The notes below the pieces were generated by a model. It was given only the letters and a program-made list of their open reading frames with translations, had not been told where the DNA came from and made no database searches. Shown piece after piece: positions 24,657-34,587 of a stretch of DNA of 64,000 bases (position 1 is its first letter; every line of letters begins with the position of its first letter). Made by a program: the position numbers and the translations under genes. Source of the stretch: JBFMFR01 sp040752025 (GTDB taxonomy: Bacteria > Chloroflexota > Anaerolineae > Anaerolineales > UBA4823); the NCBI GenBank assembly GCA_040752025.1, contig JBFMFR010000004.1, positions 124,001 to 188,000 on the forward strand, in the 5' to 3' direction.

Positions 24657-26554
24657 ACGACCAAAGAAGCAACCCAACAACGAAATCAAGCCCGGCAGGC
24701 AGGCCTGGGTCAATGGGTGGTCAAGGCCCAGGCGGTATGCCGCGTGGCGGTCCGATGGCGATGATGCGCAGAGGCGAAAAGCCGCGTGACTTCAAAGGCA
24801 CCCTCAAGAAGCTCGTCCGATACCTTGGGCAATATCGTTTATTGATCTTGTTCATCTGGTTACTGGCGATTGCCTCGACGGTTGCGTCGATCGCTGGCCC
24901 CAAGATCCTGGGCAAGGCTACCACCGAGTTGTTTAACGGTGTCATGGCCCAGATCGCCGGCACCGGTTCGATCGACTTCACCGCTATCGGCAATATCATC
25001 ATTCAGACCTTGCTGCTGTATGTCTTCTCCGCCTTGCTGAGCTACGGCCAGGGCTGGATCATGGCCGACGTGGCGATGAATATCACCTACCGTTTCCGCA
25101 AAGACATTGCCGAAAAGATCAACCGCATGCCGTTGAAATACTTCGACGGCACGAGCCACGGCGAGGTGCTCTCCCGCATCACCAACGATGTCGATACGGT
25201 CAACCAGACCCTGAACCAGAGCATGACGCAGATCATCACCTCCGTGGCCACAGTCCTGGGTGTGCTGGTGATGATGTTCACCATAAGCTGGCAAATGACC
25301 CTGGTGGCCTTAGCCATGCTGCCGATGTCGTTCGGCATCATTGGCCTGATTATTGGTAAATCGCAGGTTTTCTTCAAGCGCCAGCAAGATTACCTGGGAC
25401 ATATCAACGGTCATGTCGAGGAAATGTATGGCGGACACATCGTCATGAAGGCTTTCAATGGCGAGGCCAAGAGCGTCGAACAGTTCGACGAGATCAACAC
25501 GGTCCTGTACGATTCGGCCTGGAAGTCACAATTCCTGACTGGCCTGCTCTTCCCGATCATGAATTTCGTCGGCAACCTGGGCTATGTGGGCATCTGTATC
25601 CTGGGCGGATACCTGGCGGTCAATGCATCCATCACCATCGGCGATATCCAGGCTTTTATCCAATATGTACGCTCGTTTACGCAGCCGATCTCGCAGATTG
25701 CGAACATTTCGAACGTTCTCCAGCAGACGCTGGCCGCAGCCGAGCGTGTGTTCCAGTTCCTGGCTGAAGAAGAGGAAATTCCCGATACCGAGCATCCGGT
25801 TATGTTGGAAACCTTCGAAGGCCGCGTGGATTTCAAGAACGTTCGCTTCGGTTACAACCCGGATAAGACCATCATCAACGATTTTACCTTCTATGCCGAA
25901 CCCGGCCAGAAGATCGCCATCGTTGGCCCAACCGGCGCCGGCAAGACCACCATGGTCAAACTGCTGATGCGCTTCTATGATGTCAACAGTGGCGCGATCC
26001 TGATCGATGGCCATAACATCCAGGATTTCAAACGCGGCGATCTGCGCTGTATGTTTGGCATGGTGTTGCAGGATACCTGGCTTTATAACGGTACGATTAT
26101 GGAGAACATCCGCTATGGACGCACCTCCGCCACGGATGATGAAGTCATCCAGGCTGCTAAGGCTGCGCGCGTCGATCACTTTGTCCGCACACTGCCGGAA
26201 GGCTATAACCTGGTGCTCAACGAGGAAACCACCAACATCTCCCAGGGCCAGATGCAGTTGATGACCATTGCCCGCGCCATCCTGGTGGACCCCACCTTTC
26301 TCATCCTGGATGAAGCCACCAGTTCGGTAGATACCCACACCGAGGTGCTCATCCAGAAGGCCATGGACACCCTGATGGAAGGTCGCACCAGCTTTATCAT
26401 CGCTCACCGCCTGTCCACCATCCGCGATGCAGACTGGATCCTGGTGATGAAGGATGGCGACATCGTAGAACAGGGCAAGCACCAAAAACTGCTGGCCAAG
26501 AATGGCTTCTACGCCGAGCTCTACAACAGCCAGTTCGAAGGCAAACAGATCTAG
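24653..26554 (+). CDS. ABC exporter half-transporter, catalytic-site subunit
   Basis: The 633-residue product has a Gly/Pro/Met-rich N-terminal tail of about 40 residues (GQGPGGMPRGGPMAMMRRG), six membrane helices and an ATPase domain with Walker A GPTGAGKTT and Walker B FLILDEATSSVD, where the catalytic Glu is present. Its signature is ISQGQMQLM rather than LSGGQ, as is usual for the BmrD/LmrD-type partner. The ATG at 24653 overlaps the previous stop and lies behind AGGAGG; the open frame from 24599 is within the previous gene. The two proteins should form one exporter. Confidence 0.92.
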   Translation: MNDQRSNPTTKSSPAGRPGSMGGQGPGGMPRGGPMAMMRRGEKPRDFKGTLKKLVRYLGQYRLLILFIWLLAIASTVASIAGPKILGKATTELFNGVMAQIAGTGSIDFTAIGNIIIQTLLLYVFSALLSYGQGWIMADVAMNITYRFRKDIAEKINRMPLKYFDGTSHGEVLSRITNDVDTVNQTLNQSMTQIITSVATVLGVLVMMFTISWQMTLVALAMLPMSFGIIGLIIGKSQVFFKRQQDYLGHINGHVEEMYGGHIVMKAFNGEAKSVEQFDEINTVLYDSAWKSQFLTGLLFPIMNFVGNLGYVGICILGGYLAVNASITIGDIQAFIQYVRSFTQPISQIANISNVLQQTLAAAERVFQFLAEEEEIPDTEHPVMLETFEGRVDFKNVRFGYNPDKTIINDFTFYAEPGQKIAIVGPTGAGKTTMVKLLMRFYDVNSGAILIDGHNIQDFKRGDLRCMFGMVLQDTWLYNGTIMENIRYGRTSATDDEVIQAAKAARVDHFVRTLPEGYNLVLNEETTNISQGQMQLMTIARAILVDPTFLILDEATSSVDTHTEVLIQKAMDTLMEGRTSFIIAHRLSTIRDADWILVMKDGDIVEQGKHQKLLAKNGFYAELYNSQFEGKQI

Positions 26555-26586
26555 CTCATCCAGGGATTAGAAAAGCAGATCGAATC

Positions 26587-26636
26587 CAGCCTCTTCCACT
26601 TTTCTGAAGGATTGAGGAAGAGGCTGATCCTTTTCA
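26587..26636. terminator. Hairpin between converging exporter and GH3 genes
   Basis: CAGCCTCTTCC at 26587-26597 pairs perfectly with GGAAGAGGCTG at 26626-26636. It lies 32 bases after the exporter stop and 40 bases before the end of the GH3 gene, so it may stop transcription from both sides. Confidence 0.55.
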
Positions 26637-26676
26637 GCAAGCGTGGTGTCAATCGGAATCAGGTTGTTTCGCGTTC

Positions 26677-28794
26677 TCAGGAAATTTCAAATTCTACGCT
26701 CGTTGGCTCGGCTGCGCCGAGGGCCGCGCCGCGTGTGCCGGGCGAACAACCGCCCGCCATCAAGCAGAATTTACCTGGCTGGAAAACCTGTTTCCCGTTT
26801 TCATCAAACAGCATCAACATTTCGGGCTTGACCGTTATTTTTACGGTTTGGCTTTGTCCCGGCTCAAGGTGAATGCGCTGAAAGCCAATCAGTTGGCTGA
26901 AGGGCGCGGACAATCTGCCGTTGGGCGTGCTCAGGTAGAACTGGACAACTTCATCCGCTGCAACAGTGCCCGTGTTCTCGACTGTAACCGCCGCCTCGAA
27001 ACCGGACGAGCGGGGCACAGTAAGCTGGAGATCGCGGTATGCAAAGGTTGTGTATGACAGACCGAACCCGAAGGGATAGAGCGGCTCTTCGGCCATGTAA
27101 CGGTATGTACGGCCAGTCATGCTGTAATCCTCAAAGGGCGGCAACTGTTCGAGCGATTTAGGAAAGGTCAGCGGCAGCCTGCCGGCGGGTGCAATATCCC
27201 CAAAGAGCACATCGGCCACCGCTCGACCGCCCTCCATGCCTGGATACCAGACAAAGAGTATCGCCTCCACCATATCTTCCACATCGCCCAGTGCAATCGG
27301 GCTGCCGCCGGTCACCACTAGCACGATATTTGCGCTATGAATTGCCAGTTCTTTGATGAAGTCAACCTGGTTCTCGGGGAGCGAAATGTTCTCGCGGTCG
27401 CCATTGAGCGGCGAGAGAAGGGATTCACCCTCCTCGCCTTCGAGCTGCGGCGTAAGGCCGACGCAGACAATGGACACATCCGCAGACTGGGCCATGTACG
27501 GCGCCCAGGATTGTTTGATCTCACGCGGTTGGTTGAGCAGCGCGCCGGGGTGATACTCCATGCCCATGCCTTCGGGGATGCGCCCGGCGAGGCCCTCCAA
27601 CAGAGTAATCATCTGGTTATTGAAGCCATAATAGTTGCCGAGTAGCGCTTCAATACTGGTGGCGGTGGGACCGGTGATGAAAATCTTGCGGGCAGAGGGC
27701 TTTATCGGTAGGAGGTTATTCTTGTTCTTGAGCAGGACAACGGATTCGGCCGCGGCGCGATAGGCCAACTGGCGATGCACATCACAGGCGACAACATCCA
27801 TCGAAATGGATGTGAAGGGTACCTCTTCCGCGGGATCGAACATACCCAGTTTGAAACGTGTGGTGAGTGTGCGCGCCAGGGCGCGGTCAACATCCGCTTC
27901 GGTGATGATACCGCGCGCAATGGCTTCAGGTATTTCGCTGTAAACATGGTCACAGCCCATGTCGCAGCCGCGCTTGAGGGCCAGGGCTACCGTCTCAGCG
28001 GCGTCTTGAGTGACTTTATGATTAAGATGGAAATCCGTTAGTGCTCCGCAGTCTGAAACAACGTGCCCATCAAAGCCCCATTCACCGCGCAGGATATCTT
28101 CCAACAAAAGTTTGCTTCCATTGCAGGGCTCGCCGAGCATCCGGTTATAGGCGCCCATCACCGCTTCAACTTTAGCCTCCATAACCAGTTTTTTGAAGGC
28201 CGGCAGATAAGTATCGTAAAGTTCGCGTTTTGTAATGATAGCGTTGAAGGTGTGGCGGTCTTTCTCCGGCCCGGAATGAACGGCATAATGCTTGGCGCAA
28301 GCCGCCGCCTTGAGATATTTGGGGTGATCTCCCTGCAAACCTTTCACAAACTCAGAAGCCATTTCGCCGGTGAAGAAGGGGTCCTCGCCCCAGGTTTCCT
28401 GCCCACGTCCCCAGCGTGGGTCGCGGAAAATGTTCACATTGGGCGACCAGAAGGTCAGTCCCTGGTATTGCTCGGTGTAGCCATTACGACGCAAGGCTTC
28501 GTGGTATTTAGCGCGGGCTTCATCGCTGATGGCGGTGGCGATCTGTTGGATCAAATCTTTGTCCCAGGTGGCGGCCATGCCAATCGTCTGCGGGAAGACG
28601 GTGGCGCGCCCATTGCGAGCTACACCATGCAGGGCCTCGCTCCAAAAGTTATAGCTGGGAATGCCCAGGCGTGGCACGCCCTGTGCGGGGTGGTTCATCA
28701 TCACCACCTTTTCATCGAGGGTCAGGCGGGAAAGCAAATCCTGAACGCGCTCGGGAAAGGGAAGTTTAGTATCAAGATAAGCAGGTTGGTCCAT
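26677..28794 (-). CDS. Glycoside hydrolase family 3, beta-xylosidase/beta-glucosidase type
   Basis: The 705-residue product has the two GH3 domains and a C-terminal fibronectin-III-like domain (GFGLSYTTFAYRDLQ onward). The nucleophile is Asp248 in GHVVSDCGALTDF. The N-terminal part (YNFWSEALHGVARNG, NIFRDPRWGRGQETWGEDP) is typical of the xylosidase branch. There is no signal peptide, so it acts in the cytoplasm on imported oligosaccharides. It is the last gene of the minus-strand operon with the ABC importer and GH43. The next gene upstream ends 83 bases away. Confidence 0.9.
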   Translation of the reverse strand: MDQPAYLDTKLPFPERVQDLLSRLTLDEKVVMMNHPAQGVPRLGIPSYNFWSEALHGVARNGRATVFPQTIGMAATWDKDLIQQIATAISDEARAKYHEALRRNGYTEQYQGLTFWSPNVNIFRDPRWGRGQETWGEDPFFTGEMASEFVKGLQGDHPKYLKAAACAKHYAVHSGPEKDRHTFNAIITKRELYDTYLPAFKKLVMEAKVEAVMGAYNRMLGEPCNGSKLLLEDILRGEWGFDGHVVSDCGALTDFHLNHKVTQDAAETVALALKRGCDMGCDHVYSEIPEAIARGIITEADVDRALARTLTTRFKLGMFDPAEEVPFTSISMDVVACDVHRQLAYRAAAESVVLLKNKNNLLPIKPSARKIFITGPTATSIEALLGNYYGFNNQMITLLEGLAGRIPEGMGMEYHPGALLNQPREIKQSWAPYMAQSADVSIVCVGLTPQLEGEEGESLLSPLNGDRENISLPENQVDFIKELAIHSANIVLVVTGGSPIALGDVEDMVEAILFVWYPGMEGGRAVADVLFGDIAPAGRLPLTFPKSLEQLPPFEDYSMTGRTYRYMAEEPLYPFGFGLSYTTFAYRDLQLTVPRSSGFEAAVTVENTGTVAADEVVQFYLSTPNGRLSAPFSQLIGFQRIHLEPGQSQTVKITVKPEMLMLFDENGKQVFQPGKFCLMAGGCSPGTRGAALGAAEPTSVEFEIS

Positions 28795-28877
28795 TAGGCA
28801 TCCTTGGTTTAGAGTAGTAAATGTCTGAGCCTTCCTGGCCTTTCCTCTCCATTAAGAGCAGGAAGCCGAGGAGTAAG

Positions 28878-30482
28878 TTAACTAACCTCATCCAGCCCGA
28901 TATATTCAAACCAGTCGAAATCGGCCGTATTTGCACTCGTTTGCCCGTTGCTGCTGGCGTACATCCCAATGTACGCCCCCACGAATCCTCCCGCGAAGGG
29001 GGTGCTCAATATTCGTCCGTCCACACCTTCAGCAACAGGTTGCCACGCCTCCGGCTCGGTTGCAATGTAGAAACTGTAGGCTTGCCCATCAGCCTCTACC
29101 TTGAAGTAGAAGCGATTGCCTTCGATGGGACGCTCAGTTAGCGTTACATCCGTACCGGTTGGAATCGGCAACAACCGTCGGATAGGTTCTGGGGTCGAAC
29201 GTTTCACAAGGCGCACGTTCGTAGCCGTTCCCCCGGTTATGACAAAGCGGAAATGGAACTCGTTGTTCTGCAGGAGGACCAGCCCTGCGCATTCGTGCTC
29301 ATATTGGGGACTGAACTCGAGTGCCGCCCGGACGGCAAAGCGCATATGCTGCTGCCGCCTTCCAATAAAACTCGGATTCGCCAGATCCATCAAGCGTTCA
29401 GGCCGCAGTCGTAAACGTAAATATCCTGGCCGCGCGCTGAGACTCCAGAAGTCATCGTGTGGCGTCCGCAGGAAGTTCCACTGGCATGCGAGAGTCCGGG
29501 TTTCGAAGTGATCACAGGCAGGGGAAGAGGGCCAGCGATGTTCGGGCAAGTCTGGAGCCTGCCATGAAGACTCAACCCGCCCGCTGCCGGGGGCAATCAC
29601 AGGCCAACCATCCTCCCAGCGCACCGGAACAAGAAAAGTCTCGCGTCCAAGGTTATAGAAGTACCCTCCGTAGGGCCGCATGGCCAGCAGGACCATCCAC
29701 CACTCGCCGAATTGAGTCTCGACAAGATCTGCATGCCCCGTGCCCACGATTGGGTAGTCCAGCCCCAGGTGTCGATGGGTCATGATCGGGTTACGACGGT
29801 TCCCTTTATAAGGTCCCGTAATCTTTACACTGCGCGCAATCGTCACGGCATGGTCGTGTTCCGTTCCCCCCTCGGCAATCATCAAATAATATTGTCCGTT
29901 GATTTTGTACAGATGAGGCGCCTCTGCCCAGGCTGCATCCCTGGCCGCTCCACCCCAGAGCACATACGGATCGCCGATGAGACGCATCGCGCCCAGATCC
30001 AACTCCTGGAGCCAGATTTCGTTCTGCCCTACATACTGGCCGTTGGCTACCGGCCGGTTGCCAACATACCACGCACGGCCATCGTCGTCAAAGAACAGGG
30101 AAGGGTCGATGCCTGGGGCGTTTTCTAACCAGTACGGCTCTGACCACGGCCCGGCAGGATCGGTTGCCGTCACAATGAAGTTGCCTTTTTTCGATGTTCC
30201 ATCCACCAGGGTATTGATCACGTAGAAAGTACCCCTGGCATAACGAATGGTCGGCGCGTACAACCCACCTGAGGCGCGCACGCCATCCAGGGGCAGTTGC
30301 GAAGGCCGATCCAAGACATGGCCCAGTTGGCGCCAGTTGACAAGGTCGCGGCTGTGGAAAATCGGTAGACCTGGGAAATATTCGAACGTAGAGTTCACCA
30401 GGTAATAGTCCTCGCCCACTCGACAGATTGAGGGATCAGGATAGAAACCTGGCAGAATAGGGTTACGATATATTCTAGGCAA
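28878..30482 (-). CDS. Glycoside hydrolase family 43, beta-xylosidase/arabinofuranosidase type
   Basis: The 534-residue product has the five-bladed GH43 domain followed by a beta-sandwich C-terminal domain (from about residue 340). Predicted catalytic residues are Asp16 (GFYPDPSICR), Asp126 (APGIDPSLF) and Glu187 (WAEAPHLYK), the expected triad. It lacks a signal peptide. The start codon is a TTG at 30482 behind AAAGGAG, matching the family start PRIYRNPILPGFYPDPS. Together with GH3 it would cut imported xylo- or arabinoxylo-oligosaccharides. Confidence 0.9.
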   Translation of the reverse strand: MPRIYRNPILPGFYPDPSICRVGEDYYLVNSTFEYFPGLPIFHSRDLVNWRQLGHVLDRPSQLPLDGVRASGGLYAPTIRYARGTFYVINTLVDGTSKKGNFIVTATDPAGPWSEPYWLENAPGIDPSLFFDDDGRAWYVGNRPVANGQYVGQNEIWLQELDLGAMRLIGDPYVLWGGAARDAAWAEAPHLYKINGQYYLMIAEGGTEHDHAVTIARSVKITGPYKGNRRNPIMTHRHLGLDYPIVGTGHADLVETQFGEWWMVLLAMRPYGGYFYNLGRETFLVPVRWEDGWPVIAPGSGRVESSWQAPDLPEHRWPSSPACDHFETRTLACQWNFLRTPHDDFWSLSARPGYLRLRLRPERLMDLANPSFIGRRQQHMRFAVRAALEFSPQYEHECAGLVLLQNNEFHFRFVITGGTATNVRLVKRSTPEPIRRLLPIPTGTDVTLTERPIEGNRFYFKVEADGQAYSFYIATEPEAWQPVAEGVDGRILSTPFAGGFVGAYIGMYASSNGQTSANTADFDWFEYIGLDEVS

Positions 30483-30594
30483 GGGTTGCTCCTTTCTTCA
30501 GTAGAACTCGTCGTTAGGTGAAGCCAGTTTTACGATAAAAGCCGTAAGGGCAGAAGGCTATGGGTCGTAATTCACGATTGATGCCCAGAAAGCT

Positions 30595-31560
30595 CTAATT
30601 TTCCCGCTTGTTGGAATACTTGTGGCATTTCACAAGCACTTCGTCTACATAAATATCCTCTGGCACCACGCCTTTACAGATTTCCATGACGTCCGGGCAC
30701 CGGCCTGCGAATTTACAACCCTGGCGTAGATATTCCTCCTGTTCAAGTTCGGCCAGGGTGACGGTATCCCTCCAGCGCAGCTTTGGGTCTGCCTGGGGAA
30801 TGGAATCGCGCAGAAGTCGTGAATAGGGATGCCTGGGATTCATTAACACCTGCTCAACCGTTCCCATTTCGACAATATTGCCGCGGAACATGATGGCGAT
30901 GCGGTCGCTGACGTAATACGCTGTCGCCAGGTCATGAGTGATGTAGAGAATGCTCACACCCAGCTCATCCCTGAGTTGTTTGAAAAGGTTAACAATGGAC
31001 ATGCGTAAAGAAGCATCCACCATCGAAACTGGCTCATCGGCGATAATCAGTTTCGGATCGGTTACCAGCGCCCGGGCGATCGAGATGCGCTGGAGTTGAC
31101 CGCCGGAAAATTCATTTGGGTACTTCCCGGCAAATTCCTGATAGGTCAGGCCGACCAAGCGTAGTTTTTGATCGATCCATTCAATGGCTTCTGGTTTTGA
31201 CCTGGCTAATCGGTAGTTGTGCACGGTTTCGTGGAAATAGGAATCCACCGTCCGCAACGGGTTAAAGGTGCTGAACGGATCCTGGAAGATCGCTTGCACA
31301 CCCTTGGTGATCCAAACCTTCTCCTTGTGGATTTGCTGTTTTCCATCGTGGTAAATCATCCCAGAGGTGGCTTCTTCAAACCCGAGAACAACCTTCGCCG
31401 TGGTGGTTTTCCCACATCCGCTTTCTCCAGCCAGGGTGAAAATCTCGGCTGGCTTGATATAAAAGCTGACATGATCTGTGGCTGTAAGGGTGATCCTGGC
31501 GATCACGCTGCCCTGGGAGTACTGTTTGGTCAGATCGCTTACCTCAAGCAGCTTTTCCAT
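30595..31560 (-). CDS. Oligopeptide/oligosaccharide ABC importer ATPase (DppF/OppF type)
   Basis: The 321-residue product has Walker A GESGCGKTTTAKV, signature FSGGQLQRISIARAL and Walker B LIIADEPVS, and the C-terminal oligopeptide-transporter extension with CKFAGRCPDVMEICKG, whose cysteines are typical of an iron-sulfur site in this family. The first residues overlap the end of the DppD-like gene by 17 bases. Members of this family that sit beside glycosidases usually carry oligosaccharides. It is the second ATPase of the importer. Confidence 0.9.
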   Translation of the reverse strand: MEKLLEVSDLTKQYSQGSVIARITLTATDHVSFYIKPAEIFTLAGESGCGKTTTAKVVLGFEEATSGMIYHDGKQQIHKEKVWITKGVQAIFQDPFSTFNPLRTVDSYFHETVHNYRLARSKPEAIEWIDQKLRLVGLTYQEFAGKYPNEFSGGQLQRISIARALVTDPKLIIADEPVSMVDASLRMSIVNLFKQLRDELGVSILYITHDLATAYYVSDRIAIMFRGNIVEMGTVEQVLMNPRHPYSRLLRDSIPQADPKLRWRDTVTLAELEQEEYLRQGCKFAGRCPDVMEICKGVVPEDIYVDEVLVKCHKYSNKREN

Positions 31561-32560
31561 TATTTCCTTCTCCGACTAACCAGCAGGCGACTTTATGGTT
31601 TTCACTCAGATGAGAGAAGTCCGGCATTTGCTGCATGCAGATCTTATGAACATGCGGGCAGCGCGGATGGAAGGGGCAGCCGTCAGGCGGGTTCACCAGC
31701 GAGGGCGGGCTGCCAGGTACACTACTTCGCATGTTCTTATCTCCGAACTTGGGCAGCGAGTTGATCAAGAATTGAGTGTACGGATGCTTCGGCTGACCAA
31801 AGATATCCTCCGTGGTCGCCTCTTCAACGATTTTCCCGGCATACATAATGCCAATCCGATCTGCTATGTTAGCGTGCACGCCCATATCGTGGGTGACCAG
31901 GATGATGGTATTCCCAAGATTCTCCTGGATATTCTTCAACATCTGGATCACACCCCGCTGCACGACCACATCCAGCGCTGTGGTGGGCTCATCGCCGATC
32001 AAGATGCTCGGTGCCAGCAGCGAAGCCAGTGCAATGGTTACGCGCTGACGCATTCCACCCGAAAGCTGGTGTGGGTAGACGTCAAGGATATTTTTAGGTA
32101 AGCCCAGCGTCAGGATCTGCTTGCGGGCCAGTTCGAGGATCTCTTCCCGGCTACGCCCGCTGACATGGCTGCCAATGAAATCCTCGTAGGTCTCTCTCAG
32201 CTTGAGCACTGGGTTGAGAACGCTCATCGAGCCTTGCGGAATATAGGAGATGTATTCCATTCGCAGCTTGCGCTTTTCTTCCGGGCTCATCCCGGTGACA
32301 TCCACTTCATCCCAGTGGAGACGGTAATAAACCTTGCCGCTGATCAGGCGCAGGGGTGGCACGATGTCATTGTACAGCGCTTTCAACAGCGTGGTCTTGC
32401 CGCATCCACTTTCGCCGGCGATGCCGTAAATTTCGTTTTCATAAATTCTCATTTCTACATCGTTAACGGCTTTGACAATCTTCTGCGTACCACGCATTTC
32501 CAGGATATAGAAAGCTTTGAGATTTTCAGTTCGTAGGATCGTACGTTTCTCTTTTGCCAT
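31544..32560 (-). CDS. Oligopeptide/oligosaccharide ABC importer ATPase (DppD/OppD type)
   Basis: The 338-residue product has Walker A GESGCGKTTLLKA, signature LSGGMRQRVTIALAL-like (QLSGGMRQRVTIALASLLAP region) and Walker B ILIGDEPTTALD. The C-terminal CPFHPRCPHVHKIC segment is the family cysteine motif. The ATG at 32560 follows AGAGGAG; an earlier ATG at 32650 would run into the permease gene. It pairs with the next ATPase in the importer. Confidence 0.9.
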   Translation of the reverse strand: MAKEKRTILRTENLKAFYILEMRGTQKIVKAVNDVEMRIYENEIYGIAGESGCGKTTLLKALYNDIVPPLRLISGKVYYRLHWDEVDVTGMSPEEKRKLRMEYISYIPQGSMSVLNPVLKLRETYEDFIGSHVSGRSREEILELARKQILTLGLPKNILDVYPHQLSGGMRQRVTIALASLLAPSILIGDEPTTALDVVVQRGVIQMLKNIQENLGNTIILVTHDMGVHANIADRIGIMYAGKIVEEATTEDIFGQPKHPYTQFLINSLPKFGDKNMRSSVPGSPPSLVNPPDGCPFHPRCPHVHKICMQQMPDFSHLSENHKVACWLVGEGNNGKAA

Positions 32561-32573
32561 AGCCGCATCTCCT

Positions 32574-33425
32574 CTACGTTCCAACCCGCTGGATGCGTGT
32601 TCTGGGATCGAGATACTCACTGATGCTGACCGAGAGCCAGTAGAGAGCAATAAACAAGAAGAGTGACAAAACCACTGGAGTCAAGACCCACCACCAGCGT
32701 CCTAATAGAATAGACTGGTAGAACATCGCCCAATTCAACATCGTGCCCAGGGTGGGAATGTTGAGATTGACCAATCCAAGGAATGCTAGCGTTATCTCTA
32801 ACCCAATCGCCCATGCGATATTATTGATCAAAGTCGAGAAGATCAACGGCATGGCAAAGGGCATGTATTCGTTCAATACCAGTTTGACAGTCCCCGTACC
32901 TGAAAGGATGGCTGTCTGGGTGAACTCCTGCTCACGCAAGCTCAAGATTATCGAGCGAATCAGGCGCGCGTCCCATGCCCAACCGAAGAAAGACAATAAC
33001 AACCCCAGAACAACCAGGTTCATAAACTTTCGCACCATCATGGCGAACATCACCATAATTAGAAAGATTGGGATCACCAGCAGGCTGTCGCTGATAAACA
33101 TCAATATCCGGTCGGTTGAGCCTCCTTTATATCCGGCAACCATGCCGACCAGGATGGCGATCAGCCTTGAAACCAATCCGGCGATGAGGGAGATGATCAA
33201 GGAATTGCGCACCGCAAAGGTAGCCTGCCAGAAGATATCCTGCCCGTTCGAATCGGTGCCGAGCAGGTACTCAGCCGAAGGTTTCATATCTTTCGGAACG
33301 ACATTCCATAAAGTGGGGTCATAGGGTGAAAAGATGGAAAGTAAGGCCAGGATCAGGACGATCACAAGGACGACGAAGCTGAAGGAGAAACGATAATCTC
33401 TGAATAAATCTTTGAGGACTGTCAC
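32574..33425 (-). CDS. ABC importer permease (DppC/OppC type)
   Basis: The 283-residue product begins with a cytoplasmic tail and first helix (FSFVVLVIVLILALLSIFSPYDP), then LGTDSNGQDIFWQATFAVRNSLII, the hallmark of the DppC N-domain, and about five more helices. The coupling loop for the ATPases lies near SLREQEFTQTAILSGTGTVKLV. The start codon is a GTG at 33425 behind AGGAGA. It is 13 bases downstream of the DppB gene. Confidence 0.9.
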   Translation of the reverse strand: MTVLKDLFRDYRFSFSFVVLVIVLILALLSIFSPYDPTLWNVVPKDMKPSAEYLLGTDSNGQDIFWQATFAVRNSLIISLIAGLVSRLIAILVGMVAGYKGGSTDRILMFISDSLLVIPIFLIMVMFAMMVRKFMNLVVLGLLLSFFGWAWDARLIRSIILSLREQEFTQTAILSGTGTVKLVLNEYMPFAMPLIFSTLINNIAWAIGLEITLAFLGLVNLNIPTLGTMLNWAMFYQSILLGRWWWVLTPVVLSLFLFIALYWLSVSISEYLDPRTRIQRVGT

Positions 33426-33437
33426 GTGATTGATCTC

Positions 33438-34451
33438 CTAATAGTATCTCACCCGCGGGTCAAACAAAGGGTAAGTCAGGTCGACGATCAGAATCGCCGT
33501 GGTGATACCAACAATAGAAAAGATAGTGATCCCCATGATCAGGTTGTAATCGCCTCTAATGATAGCGTTATAAAGCAGCATTCCCATGCCAGGATATGAA
33601 AAAACGATCTCTGTAATCAGCGCCCCGCTGAAGATTTGTCCAAGCGAAAGCGCCAGGCCGGTAATTTGCGGTAGTAAGGCGTTGCGAATGATGTACTTGT
33701 TCACAATGCGGCCTTCGGTAACGCCGCCCAGTTTGGCATACTGGACATAATTTTCCGCATTGATGTTCTGTACAAGCAGCTTCATCGTTTGGAACGTGAC
33801 TGCCCCTCCTAAGATGCTTAACGAGAGGGCAGGCAAGGCCGAATGCCAGAGAACATCTTTGATATAGGCCCAGGTGAAAGTGGGTATGGCGCCCATGGAC
33901 GCCCCGCCTGTAACCGGGAACCAGCGAAAGACAAGCGTTGAAGAAAAAAGCAAGAGCAATGCGAAGGCAAAGATGTAATAGGGCAGCGGGCGGATTACCA
34001 TGGCAATGGCATCGAGGGCTCGCGACCAACCCTTCCGAGAGTAGTAACCCGCTAGCCCGCCGATGATATTTCCTAATATCCATGAGATGGCGGTTGTGGT
34101 CAGCAAGAGCCCCAAAGTCCAGGGCAAGGCAATGGCAATCAACTGGTTAACGCGTGTGGGGAAATTGAAGAAGGAAACGCCGAAATCGCCACGGAACAGC
34201 CTGCCCCAAAAAGCCCAGTATTGATCGAGCCAGGAGCCCTGCAAGCCATACATCTCGGTCAGGTCGCGGATGATGCCATCCATTGCGCCCGGTTCCAGTG
34301 TTGCACCGCGCGCCCTCAATACACCTACCATTGCCATGACAGGGTCATTTGGGGTGATTCTGGGAATTAAGAATACAATGGTGATACCCAACCAGACGAC
34401 TAAGAAGTATTGAATAAGACGGGGGATGAAATATCGTTTCACGAAGGACAT
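33438..34451 (-). CDS. ABC importer permease (DppB/OppB type)
   Basis: The 337-residue product has the DppB start (RYFIPRLIQYFLVVWLGITIVF), the periplasmic loop with PNDPVM and six predicted helices. The ATPase coupling helix is near NINAENYVQYAKLGGVTE, and the ending is TYPLFDPRVRYY, typical of the family. AGAGGAT precedes the ATG. It follows the binding protein gene after a gap of 136 bases that contains a GC-rich hairpin. Confidence 0.9.
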   Translation of the reverse strand: MSFVKRYFIPRLIQYFLVVWLGITIVFLIPRITPNDPVMAMVGVLRARGATLEPGAMDGIIRDLTEMYGLQGSWLDQYWAFWGRLFRGDFGVSFFNFPTRVNQLIAIALPWTLGLLLTTTAISWILGNIIGGLAGYYSRKGWSRALDAIAMVIRPLPYYIFAFALLLLFSSTLVFRWFPVTGGASMGAIPTFTWAYIKDVLWHSALPALSLSILGGAVTFQTMKLLVQNINAENYVQYAKLGGVTEGRIVNKYIIRNALLPQITGLALSLGQIFSGALITEIVFSYPGMGMLLYNAIIRGDYNLIMGITIFSIVGITTAILIVDLTYPLFDPRVRYY

Positions 34452-34538
34452 GGTTATATCCTCTTGCGCTATTCAATTCGAGTCAACCAAGTTTATCTCT
34501 TATCAGGACAAACCACTAAAGAAGTGATAAAACAACCT

Positions 34539-34563
34539 CCCTGGGCGGGTGTCCCGCCCAGGG
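34539..34563 (-). terminator. GC-rich hairpin after the binding-protein gene
   Basis: CCCTGGGCGGG at 34539-34549 pairs perfectly with CCCGCCCAGGG at 34553-34563, an 11-bp stem with a 3-base loop. A T-rich stretch follows on the minus strand. Its place between binding protein and permeases suggests partial termination or transcript protection, giving more binding protein than permease. Confidence 0.7.
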
Positions 34564-34587
34564 ATTATTGTAACATGTTGAAGTACC

